From: Lachnospiraceae bacterium UBA4380
GTDB lineage: Bacteria > Bacillota > Clostridia > Lachnospirales > Lachnospiraceae
DNA length: 21,011 nt
Assembly: GCA_002390025.1 (NCBI GenBank)
Contig: DGRU01000100.1
Coordinates: 1-21,011 of the forward strand
Direction of reading: 5' to 3'
Notes under the pieces: generated by a model
The model's input: the letters and a program-made list of their open reading frames with translations, nothing else
Told to the model about the DNA's origin: nothing
Database searches by the model: none
Shown here: in pieces, positions 12,818 to 19,144 of the stretch
How the letters are laid out: the number at the start of each line of letters is the position of its first letter
How positions within the stretch are numbered: the stretch's first letter is position 1
Program-made: the position numbers and the translations under genes

Positions 12818-13942
12818 ATGATGAAAAAGTGGAATGTCGGAAAACGCCTTTTAAGTATTATGCTGGCGTCTGCACTTGGAATTGTCCTCTGCACCGGCTG
12901 CGGCGGTTCACAGGGCGGCAGCACGCAGAGTGGCCCCGGGGAGACGGCTGCTGTGGAAAGCACACAGACTGCCGCGTCTCCGGAAGCGGCCTCCGCCGAG
13001 CAGGAAGCGGCTGGAAAAGAAAAAACCGGGGACCTTCGAAAGATGGATGTCGTTCTTGACTGGTATCCCAATGCCCTGCACGCTTTTCTCTATACGGCAA
13101 TCGAGCGCGGCTATTTTGCCGATGAGGGACTGGATGTCAACATACGTTTCCCGGCAAATGACAATGATGCGATTGCGCTGACAGCCGCCGGAAAGGCCGA
13201 GATCGGCCTGTTTTATGAGCATGACGCGATCCAGGCGGTGGCTGATCAGGATGTGCACATCAAGTCGATCGGTGCGGTCGTTCAGTCTCCCCTCAATGTC
13301 ATTCTTTCCCTTGCAGACAAAAATATCAAGGAGCCCAAAGATATGGCGGGCAAAAAGATCGGTTATGCCGGAACGGCACTCAGCGAGGCTCTGGTACGTA
13401 CCATGCTTAAAGAAAGCGGTGAAGATCCGGAAAATGTGGAACTGATCAATGTCGGTTTCGAGCTGATGAGCTCCATGACAACCAATCAGGTCGACGCAAC
13501 GATCGGGTGCCTTGTCAACCACGAAGTTCCCCAGCTTGAGGAAGAGGGATTCGACGTCAATTATTTCCTTGTCAACGAATACGGAATCCCCAATTACTAT
13601 GAAGCTGTTTTCCTGGCAAATGATGAGCTGATCGAGAATGAGCCGGAGACGCTTGCCGGTTTCCTGCGCGCCTGCGCGAAGGGCTTTGATGATTTCCAGG
13701 CTGACCCTGATGCCTGCCTCCAGATCCTGCTCGAAAATCAGAGTGAAGAGAACTTCCCGCTTTCTCCCACTGTGGAGAAAAAGTCCTGTGAGACCCTTCT
13801 GCCTCTCATGGAGACTGCGGATGCCCCCTTCCTCAGCCAGACAGCAGAAAACTGGCAGGAGAATATTGACTGGATGTATAAAGAGGGTCTGATCAAAAAC
13901 AAAATCGAGCCCTCCGATGTATTTACGACAATAGACTATTGA
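12818..13942 (+). CDS. thiY: Thiamine-pyrimidine-precursor binding lipoprotein (ThiY-like, NMT1/THI5 family)
   Basis: The 374-residue protein has a signal peptide (basic MMKKWNVGKR, hydrophobic core 11-24) ending in a lipobox-like LCTGC with C28 as the lipid-bearing residue. A low-complexity Ser/Ala/Glu linker runs to about residue 75. The mature domain begins 'DVVLDWYPNALHAFLYTAIE' (77-96), the hallmark of NMT1/THI5-like periplasmic proteins, and continues with 'EIGLFYEHD' and 'KIGYAGTALSEALV'. It should capture a formylaminopyrimidine-type precursor outside the cell and deliver it to the permease. AGGAGG lies 9 nt before the ATG at 12818; an ATG at 12812 is too close. It is the last gene of the TPP operon, followed by a terminator. 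Confidence 0.92.
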   Translation: MMKKWNVGKRLLSIMLASALGIVLCTGCGGSQGGSTQSGPGETAAVESTQTAASPEAASAEQEAAGKEKTGDLRKMDVVLDWYPNALHAFLYTAIERGYFADEGLDVNIRFPANDNDAIALTAAGKAEIGLFYEHDAIQAVADQDVHIKSIGAVVQSPLNVILSLADKNIKEPKDMAGKKIGYAGTALSEALVRTMLKESGEDPENVELINVGFELMSSMTTNQVDATIGCLVNHEVPQLEEEGFDVNYFLVNEYGIPNYYEAVFLANDELIENEPETLAGFLRACAKGFDDFQADPDACLQILLENQSEENFPLSPTVEKKSCETLLPLMETADAPFLSQTAENWQENIDWMYKEGLIKNKIEPSDVFTTIDY

Positions 13943-14048
13943 TTTGCAGACATTATGTGTGTCAGATGTTACAAATCCCATTGTTTATTCCCGTCTTTGC
14001 TTTCTAAAATAGTATTTCATCAGTTCTATATTGCTGACACACAAAAAG

Positions 14049-14091
14049 AGCCTGTACCGGTACTTATGCTGCCGGTACGGGCTGTCTTTTT
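14049..14091 (+). terminator. Terminator of the thiamine salvage operon
   Basis: A 12-bp stem (14049-14060 with 14072-14083, one G-T pair) with an 11-nt loop is followed by GTCTTTTT. It lies 106 bp after the lipoprotein gene. Confidence 0.85.
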
Positions 14092-14109
14092 CCACGTCGT
14101 AATATATGG

Positions 14110-14115
14110 TATAAT
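14110..14115 (+). promoter_or_regulatory. Perfect -10 hexamer ahead of the GH5 stub
   Basis: TATAAT stands about 113 bp before the stub's ATG. The -35 position is only a T-run from the preceding terminator, so the promoter call is weak. Confidence 0.3.
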
Positions 14116-14227
14116 ACTATGCCGTAATACATGAAAGACTGGCTTGACGCAGCCTGTCGGTGCAGACAGAACACAGAGGCTTTTCAATACAAAGATATAT
14201 AAAGTTTTAAAAAAGGAGAAAAACCCT

Positions 14228-14356
14228 ATGCGAGGTATGGAAGGATATATGAAGGGTGTTAATCTGGGAGGCTGGCTCTCACAGTTCGACGCCCCGACGA
14301 AGGAACACTTTGACACCTTCATTACGGAAGAGGACATCCGCCGCATTGCGCCCTGA
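14228..14356 (+). pseudogene. N-terminal stub of a GH5-type glycoside hydrolase
   Basis: After AAGGAG (14213-14218) an ATG opens 42 codons with 'GYMKGVNLGGWLSQFD' and 'KEHFDTFITEEDIRRIA'. This is the N-terminus of family 5 endo- or exo-glucanase-like enzymes, which normally continue with W-G-x-x-x-V-R-L-P and about 300 more residues. Here the frame ends after 'RRIAP' and nothing of the catalytic barrel follows in any frame before the next gene fragment. The upstream 28 codons of the open frame have no ribosome binding site and are ignored. It is a truncated remnant with no expected activity. Confidence 0.75.
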
Positions 14357-14396
14357 CCGAATCCGCAAAACCCCGAAAATCTTACTCTGGTGAAAT

Positions 14397-14669
14397 ATGT
14401 ATATCGAGCGAACGGACAATATGAAGGAGCTGTTTCACGAGCCTCCAGTATTGTGTGGAAGGGACCTTATTCTCAGGCCTCTTGTGCGACCGGATGCGAA
14501 AGAACTGCAGGACCATCGGGGAATCGAGATCATTACCGCCAGTACTATGGTGGAGAACCATGCTTCGGCGCATGTTCTTGAGAATAACGGATTCACACTG
14601 GTTAATCGTGCGGTCGATGAGGACTGGGGCTTCCCGCAGCCGACGCCTGCGGACAAATGGATCAGATAA
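14397..14669 (+). pseudogene. GNAT acetyltransferase (RimJ/RimL type) with internal deletion
   Basis: The 90-residue open frame joins two parts of one family. Residues about 9-42 ('MKELFHEPPVLCGRDLILRPL...') are the first strands of a RimJ/RimL-type N-acetyltransferase. Residues 43-90 ('IEIITASTMVENHASAHVLE', then 'NNGF', 'DEDWGFPQPTPADKWIR') are its C-terminus. The middle, with the acetyl-CoA-binding (Q/R)xxGxG/A loop, is missing; intact relatives are about 170-180 residues. The joint near base 14523 is in frame. The start could be 14397 or 14421; neither has a good ribosome binding site. It is very likely inactive. Confidence 0.75.
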
Positions 14670-14783
14670 AGGAGTAACGAATACCGGCGAGCACTCCGAC
14701 GAGGGCAAGACGGCGCTATCATTATCAATAGACAACATTAGGAAGGGACTATCCCGCAACACAAAGAACAGTGAGGTTTACAC

Positions 14784-15506
14784 ATGGGCAAAATAGCAGA
14801 AGGTATTATAGATAAGCTAAGTATTATCGGCTTCTTTAACGTTATTATTTCCGGGGGAGTGTTTTTATACGGAATCTCACCGATTCTGGATCGATACGCA
14901 CCGGGATTATTTTATACGAAGCTGGGATTGGAAAAAGATCTTGAAAAAGCGCTCGTAGCATGCCTTTTGTGCTATATCTTTGGGAGCGTACTGAAATGTT
15001 TGCAGCTGTTGTTTTTCGGCGGGATGAAGACAAGCGTTGTAAACAGATGTATGAACGGTATGCGCAAAGCGAAGAACGGCATGCAGGAATACATCATTTC
15101 AAGCAATAAGTATCAGAGAAAGGATATCTTTGAGCTTGCGTCTAAGCTATTCGAGGATAGAAATCTGGGGAAATTTAACCCGAAAGATAAAGAAATGTGT
15201 CAATATTTCTTCGAATACTGTAAGCTCAGCAATTCGATCAATGGATTTGGAAACAGGGCTTTTCAATTGAGTGAGTCGGCTGCATTTTACCAGCAGGTGG
15301 CGATTGCCTTTTTTTCGCTGGTACTGATCGGGATCCTGTTGTCGGTTTTCACCAATAACAATGCATTGCCGTATTGCATCGGATATCTGGCGCTCGGAGT
15401 CGTCTTCTTGAGCAGGGCATACCATTGCCTCATAAATTGGGCAGGAACGGTTCTGGCGACCTATGAAGTATTGGCCGACAATGGCGCGGAGAAGAAAAAA
15501 CAGTAA
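14784..15506 (+). CDS. Orphan four-helix membrane protein of unknown function
   Basis: The 240-residue protein has two N-terminal membrane segments (about 13-34 and 56-79), a soluble basic/acidic middle of some 90 residues (80-168) and two C-terminal segments (about 170-189 and 196-213). A short charged tail ends in KKKQ. No catalytic or transport motif is recognised. A GAGG box about 8 nt before the ATG supports the start. Base composition is more AT-rich than the metabolic genes around it, and it follows two decayed genes, so it may be a recent arrival. Proteins of this shape turn up in accessory and defence regions, but no partner enzyme is next to it here, so no role is assigned. Confidence 0.7.
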   Translation: MGKIAEGIIDKLSIIGFFNVIISGGVFLYGISPILDRYAPGLFYTKLGLEKDLEKALVACLLCYIFGSVLKCLQLLFFGGMKTSVVNRCMNGMRKAKNGMQEYIISSNKYQRKDIFELASKLFEDRNLGKFNPKDKEMCQYFFEYCKLSNSINGFGNRAFQLSESAAFYQQVAIAFFSLVLIGILLSVFTNNNALPYCIGYLALGVVFLSRAYHCLINWAGTVLATYEVLADNGAEKKKQ

Positions 15507-15620
15507 TAACCGGCGGAACAAACAGAACGGACGGAAGGAAGCAACGGAAACAATGTGTCACATCCATAATGACCGGACTGCAGCAAGGTCATTGGAAATG
15601 GAAGTGAAAAGAGCGAAAAT

Positions 15621-15642
15621 TCTTGTCGATACAAGATTTTTT
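15621..15642 (+). terminator. Weak intrinsic terminator after the membrane protein gene
   Basis: TCTTGT (15621-15626) and ACAAGA (15631-15636) pair around CGAT and are followed by six T residues (15637-15642). The stem is only 6 bp, so efficiency is doubtful. Confidence 0.5.
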
Positions 15643-15648
15643 ACTCAA

Positions 15649-15743
15649 GAGGTTTGCGTCGAAGCGACGCAAACCTCCGCCGGATCCTATAGGAGAAACC
15701 GCTTACACGGCTTTCTCCTCGGGGGTCTCAGCGCAGAAGCGCT
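15649..15743 (+). promoter_or_regulatory. Structured leader of the GpsA-like gene
   Basis: Three successive inverted repeats precede the gene: a perfect 13-bp stem with a 3-nt loop (15649-15661 with 15665-15677), an AGGAGAAACC...GGCTTTCTCCT stem with a one-base bulge (15691-15719), and a 5-bp stem AGCGC...GCGCT (15730-15743). The ribosome binding site AAGGAGG is at 15749-15755. It fits no riboswitch class that I know. Confidence 0.5.
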
Positions 15744-15761
15744 TTTACAAGGAGGAAGCCC

Positions 15762-16805
15762 ATGAGCATTATCACATTTGTATGCGCAGGACAGATGAAC
15801 TCGGCCATCACTTTCCCGGCCTTTGAAAACGGCCATGAGGTAAGACTTGTAGGCTCCCCTCTGGACAGAGACATCATCGACGGCCTTCGCAAGGACAATT
15901 TCCATATCACTCTGAAGAGAACCCTACATGACGGGATCAAATACTATCAGATCGAGGAGCTGCAGGAGGCGCTTGAAGGCGCGGACCTGATCCTGGGCGG
16001 CGTCAGCAGCTTCGGCCTGGACTGGTTCTGCGACGAGATCCTTCCGGTCCTCCCGGAGGAGGTCCCGCTTCTGACCGTCACAAAGGGCATGGTCGACCTG
16101 GAGGACGGCACCCTGGTCCCCTATCCCGCCGTTTTCGAACAGCGTCAGCCTGCAGGAAAGCATATCAATTTCAACGCCATCGGCGGCCCCTGCACCAGCT
16201 ATGAGCTGGCAGATCACGATGACAGCCATGTTGCCTTCTGCGGCAAAGACATGGAGACCTTGAAGAAGATCAAAGCCCTGCTTGCGACAGACTACTATCA
16301 CATCAGTCTCTCCACCGATGTCGTCGGCGTGGAGTGCGCCGTGGCCATGAAAAACGCCTATGCACTCGGCGTCTCTCTGGCAGTCGGCCTGGCGGAAAAG
16401 CGCGATGGAAAGATCGGCGCCGTCCACTACAATTCCCAGGCAGCCCTCTTCGGACAGGGGGTGAAAGAGATGATGCAGCTGCTGGCCCTGATCGGCGGCG
16501 GCCCCGAGAATATCATTCACGGCGCGGGTGACCTCTATGTCACGATCTTCGGCGGACGGACCCGCAGGATCGGAACCCTGCTGGGGAGAGGCCTGACCTT
16601 TGACCAGGCCATGGAGGAACTGAAGGGAGTCACCCTCGAATCCATCGTCATCGCGACCAGGACCGCAAGAGCAGTCAGAAAGCTGGCGGAACGCGGCCTG
16701 GTCAGTCTGGACGACTATCCCCTCCTCATGCATGTGGACGAGATCATCAACCGGGGTGCCGAGGTCAATATTCCCTGGGACAAGTTCACAACGCTTGTGC
16801 GATGA
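15762..16805 (+). CDS. GpsA-like NAD(P)-dependent dehydrogenase (glycerol-3-phosphate dehydrogenase family)
   Basis: The 347-residue protein matches the glycerol-3-phosphate dehydrogenase family through 'TVTKGM' (K108), 'NAIGGPCTSYELA' (138-150), 'STDVVGVECAVAMKNAYALG' (184-203) with the likely catalytic K197, 'HGAGDLYVT' (D257) and 'GRTRRIGTLLGRG' (265-277). The N-terminal dinucleotide loop is abnormal: FVCAGQMNSA replaces the family's V-x-G-x-G-x-x-G-x-A, so the first glycine is lost. It is slightly longer than classical GpsA (about 330). The protein may use another polyol phosphate or keto-sugar rather than glycerol 3-phosphate; this is inference. AAGGAGG is 6 nt before the ATG. It stands alone, with a terminator 16 bp after its stop. 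Confidence 0.85.
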   Translation: MSIITFVCAGQMNSAITFPAFENGHEVRLVGSPLDRDIIDGLRKDNFHITLKRTLHDGIKYYQIEELQEALEGADLILGGVSSFGLDWFCDEILPVLPEEVPLLTVTKGMVDLEDGTLVPYPAVFEQRQPAGKHINFNAIGGPCTSYELADHDDSHVAFCGKDMETLKKIKALLATDYYHISLSTDVVGVECAVAMKNAYALGVSLAVGLAEKRDGKIGAVHYNSQAALFGQGVKEMMQLLALIGGGPENIIHGAGDLYVTIFGGRTRRIGTLLGRGLTFDQAMEELKGVTLESIVIATRTARAVRKLAERGLVSLDDYPLLMHVDEIINRGAEVNIPWDKFTTLVR

Positions 16806-16820
16806 AACGCTATGAAGAAT

Positions 16821-16881
16821 AAAAAAACACCGGTGCAATCTCCTGACAGAGCTGATCAGGGAAACTGCACCGGTGTTTTTT
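16821..16881. terminator. Bidirectional terminator after the GpsA-like gene
   Basis: AAAAAAACACCGGTGCA (16821-16837) pairs with TGCACCGGTGTTTTTT (16866-16881), and the inner TCTCCTGA and TCAGGGA extend the stem. A- and T-tracts at both ends allow use on either strand. Confidence 0.9.
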
Positions 16882-16983
16882 ATGATTTCCGGACAGGAAA
16901 TGGAAACAGAAATGTCTCAGAATATTTTCGCCCGTTTCAGACGAATAGGAAAAGTGATGTTGAGAGGCTTATCCTGAGAAGAA

Positions 16984-17023
16984 AGCCAGGCGCCGATGAT
17001 CGACAGGGGAGTCTGCGCTGGCT
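16984..17023 (-). terminator. Possible terminator of the aminotransferase transcript
   Basis: AGCCAGGCGC (16984-16993) and GCGCTGGCT (17015-17023) pair with one bulged base. On the minus strand it is followed by TTCTTCTC, a poor U-tract. The rest of 16882-17081 shows no gene. Confidence 0.4.
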
Positions 17024-17081
17024 CTTTTCTGCTGCAGGCATAAGCTCAGACATAGGATGTTGTAAAAATGGCAGTCTTAAG

Positions 17082-17921
17082 CTACGAGGTTTGCAGATAA
17101 AACTCATCCAGGACATACTGCCGGAGCCGGTTGTAGAGGGCATAATCCCTGCCGCCGACACTGACCCCGTCAAGCTGGTCCGCGCGCAGGCAGAGATTGC
17201 TGGAGCTGGTGACAATGATCTCATCTGCCTCGAAGAGTTCCTCCAGGCTGAATGCTTCTTCGCGGAAAGGAATACCAAGAGCACTGCAGGCCCGCAGCAG
17301 GTGGGCCCTGGCAATTCCGGGCAGGATCAGATGGTCTGTCGGAGCCGTATACAGTGTCCCGTTTTTCAGGATATGTACGTTGCTGTGGGCGCATTCGGTC
17401 ACACGCCCCCCGGGCCGGTAGAAGACTGCCTCGGCGCAGCCCGCTTTCTTTGCTTTCTGCGATGCCATCACTGAGGGGATCAGATTGAGCGTCTTGATGT
17501 CGCAGTGGAAAAAGCGCGTGTCCTCCGCTGTCACCAGCTGAATAGGCCTGTGTCCATCGGATATTTCAGCGGGCGTGAGCGTGATCCAGAGATTTCCCGG
17601 CCCTTCTGTGAAAGCATGTTTCCTGGTCCCGGTTCCCCGTGTCACCTGGTAATAGACAAACAGATTTCCCGTATCCATCTTCTGCACAAGACGATTCAGC
17701 AGATCCTTCAGCTCCTGCTTGCTGACAGGCATGATGATCTTCAGAGCGTCTGCGTTTCGAAAAAAGCGGTCCACATGCTCATCCAGCGCAAAAATATGAT
17801 AATTCCTGCAGGGGCCGGCATCATACACCCCGTCCCCGAACCAGGAAGCGCGGTCGTTCATAGGGATCGTCATCTGGTCCAGAGGACCATAGGTCCCGTT
17901 GTAATATCCAAGTCTTTCCAT
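17082..17921 (-). CDS. dat: Class IV aminotransferase, D-amino acid transaminase type
   Basis: The 279-residue PLP enzyme has the fold-type IV signatures: 'IPMNDRASWFGDGVYDAG' (19-36), 'FALDEHVDRFFRNADAL' (44-60), 'YYQVTRGTGTRKHAF' (90-104), the PLP lysine K143 in 'CDIKTLNLIPSVMA' and the cofactor-binding 'VTECAHSNVHILKNGTL' (174-190) with E176. The VTRG-T-R-KHAF segment favours D-amino acid transaminase, which makes D-alanine or D-glutamate for peptidoglycan. Branched-chain aminotransferase and aminodeoxychorismate lyase are less likely alternatives. The ATG at 17921 follows AAAGGA at about 10 nt; the frame stays open 54 nt further but lacks conservation there. It is divergent from the LysR gene. 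Confidence 0.85.
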   Translation of the reverse strand: MERLGYYNGTYGPLDQMTIPMNDRASWFGDGVYDAGPCRNYHIFALDEHVDRFFRNADALKIIMPVSKQELKDLLNRLVQKMDTGNLFVYYQVTRGTGTRKHAFTEGPGNLWITLTPAEISDGHRPIQLVTAEDTRFFHCDIKTLNLIPSVMASQKAKKAGCAEAVFYRPGGRVTECAHSNVHILKNGTLYTAPTDHLILPGIARAHLLRACSALGIPFREEAFSLEELFEADEIIVTSSSNLCLRADQLDGVSVGGRDYALYNRLRQYVLDEFYLQTS

Positions 17922-17965
17922 ATGTATTTTTTCCTTTGGCTTTTTTAAAAAGTCTTTCCGCCGCA

Positions 17966-18030
17966 ACTGTCCCACGGTCCGGAAATACAGCTATAGACGG
18001 CACATCATGTAATGACACCCGCGGGACAGT
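17966..18030. promoter_or_regulatory. Inverted repeat upstream of the aminotransferase gene
   Basis: ACTGTCCCACGG (17966-17977) and CCGCGGGACAGT (18019-18030) are inverted copies with 11 of 12 matches, separated by 41 bp. It could be a pair of regulator half-sites or a leader hairpin of the aminotransferase mRNA. Confidence 0.4.
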
Positions 18031-18080
18031 CTGCACTATGTCTTTTTCTCAGTTCATACGATAGCATGCTGCACAACAGA

Positions 18081-18113
18081 TTGAAAACTGTATTTAGCAT
18101 GTGTAAAATACAG
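18081..18113 (+). promoter_or_regulatory. Promoter of the LysR gene overlapping a perfect dyad
   Basis: TTGAAA (18081-18086) and TAAAAT (18104-18109) are 17 bp apart. A perfect inverted repeat, CTGTATTT (18088-18095) and AAATACAG (18106-18113) with 10-bp spacing, covers the spacer and the -10, as expected for autorepression by the LysR-type product. The leader is about 75 nt. Confidence 0.65.
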
Positions 18114-18191
18114 GTAAATATCTGTGTTAATTCAAGACTCGCTTGCGAATCTTGCGCGATGAAGAATAAATATCTGCATTGAGGACTGCGC

Positions 18192-19109
18192 ATGAATTTA
18201 TTACACATGACTTATTTTATTGCAGTCGTGGAACATGAGAGTATCTCGGGGGCGGCACAGTCCCTGTTTATCACACAGCAGACCCTGAGCTCCCATGTGG
18301 CAGCCATGGAAAAAGAACTGGGGACCAGCCTTTTTGACAGGAGACCGAAATTCCGCCTGACACAGGCGGGAGAAATTTTTTACCGCTACTGTGTCCGCTT
18401 TCGTGAATTGAATGATGCCATGGTCAGCGAGTTTCGGGACCTGTCAGGAGAGATCAGCGATATCCTGCGTGTCGGCATATCCCAGACAAGGAGCAGGATT
18501 CTCATGCCATCGATCCTGGTCCGCATGCACAGAGAGCTTCCGCGGGTCCAGGTCCGCCTGACGGAGCAGACCAATGAGGCTCTGATCCAAAAGCTTCTGA
18601 AAGGCCAGCTCGATCTGATGATCGGCGATGTTCCGGACCACCCCGACATCCAAAAAGAAATGATGTACCGGGAATCCATGGTCTTGACCATTTCCGAAAA
18701 GATGATGCCGGAAAAACAACTGGAGGAACTGACACGTTCGAAGGACCTTGGTATCCTGGCGGGGGTTCCCTTTGTTATGAATACGCAGAATGATATTGCC
18801 GGCCGGTACGGTGCCTCTATTATGGAGTCCATCGGCATGATCCCCCGTATCGCGGCGGTTTCTGACAGCGCGGAGACTTGTCTGCAGATGTGCCTTGACG
18901 GTCTGGGAGCCTATATCTGTCCCGATCTTTATGTCCGTTTTTACCAGGTTAAATTTGCAGATCTCCATGTTATTCCACTGGAGTATTCCTACGGAATCTG
19001 TCTGGCGCAGAGGAAGGGACTCTATGAGAAACGGAGTGTACGGGCATTCTGCAAGTACTGCCTGGAGACATGGCAGGATTCTCAGACAGAAAACCCTGTA
19101 ACAGAGTAA
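18192..19109 (+). CDS. LysR-family transcriptional regulator
   Basis: The 305-residue protein has the LysR winged helix-turn-helix at residues 1-60 ('MTYFIAVVEHESISGAAQSL', 'ITQQTLSSHVAAMEKELG', 'LFDRRPKFRLTQAGE') and a type-2 periplasmic-binding-like effector domain from about 90 to 295 ('ILRVGISQTRSRILMPSIL', 'GQLDLMIGDVP'). A TGAGGA box about 7 nt before the ATG supports the start. It is divergent from the D-amino acid transaminase gene and lies 35 bp ahead of the ManA-like gene in the same direction, so it could control either. The effector is unknown. Confidence 0.9.
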   Translation: MNLLHMTYFIAVVEHESISGAAQSLFITQQTLSSHVAAMEKELGTSLFDRRPKFRLTQAGEIFYRYCVRFRELNDAMVSEFRDLSGEISDILRVGISQTRSRILMPSILVRMHRELPRVQVRLTEQTNEALIQKLLKGQLDLMIGDVPDHPDIQKEMMYRESMVLTISEKMMPEKQLEELTRSKDLGILAGVPFVMNTQNDIAGRYGASIMESIGMIPRIAAVSDSAETCLQMCLDGLGAYICPDLYVRFYQVKFADLHVIPLEYSYGICLAQRKGLYEKRSVRAFCKYCLETWQDSQTENPVTE

Positions 19110-19144
19110 AAAGAAAAGCAGGTGTTTCTTTGAAAGGAGCTCTT

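Noticed and set aside
12908..13981. A 357-codon minus-strand frame opposite the lipoprotein gene
   Set aside because: The plus strand encodes a clear lipobox and NMT1/THI5 domain; the antisense frame is a composition effect.
14784..15506. Assignment as a CBASS or Pycsar membrane effector
   Set aside because: No cyclase or other defence gene is adjacent and no effector signature was seen; helix count alone is not enough.
15649..15743. T-box or known riboswitch upstream of the GpsA-like gene
   Set aside because: No T-box sequence, specifier loop or aptamer consensus could be found; left as an unknown structured leader.
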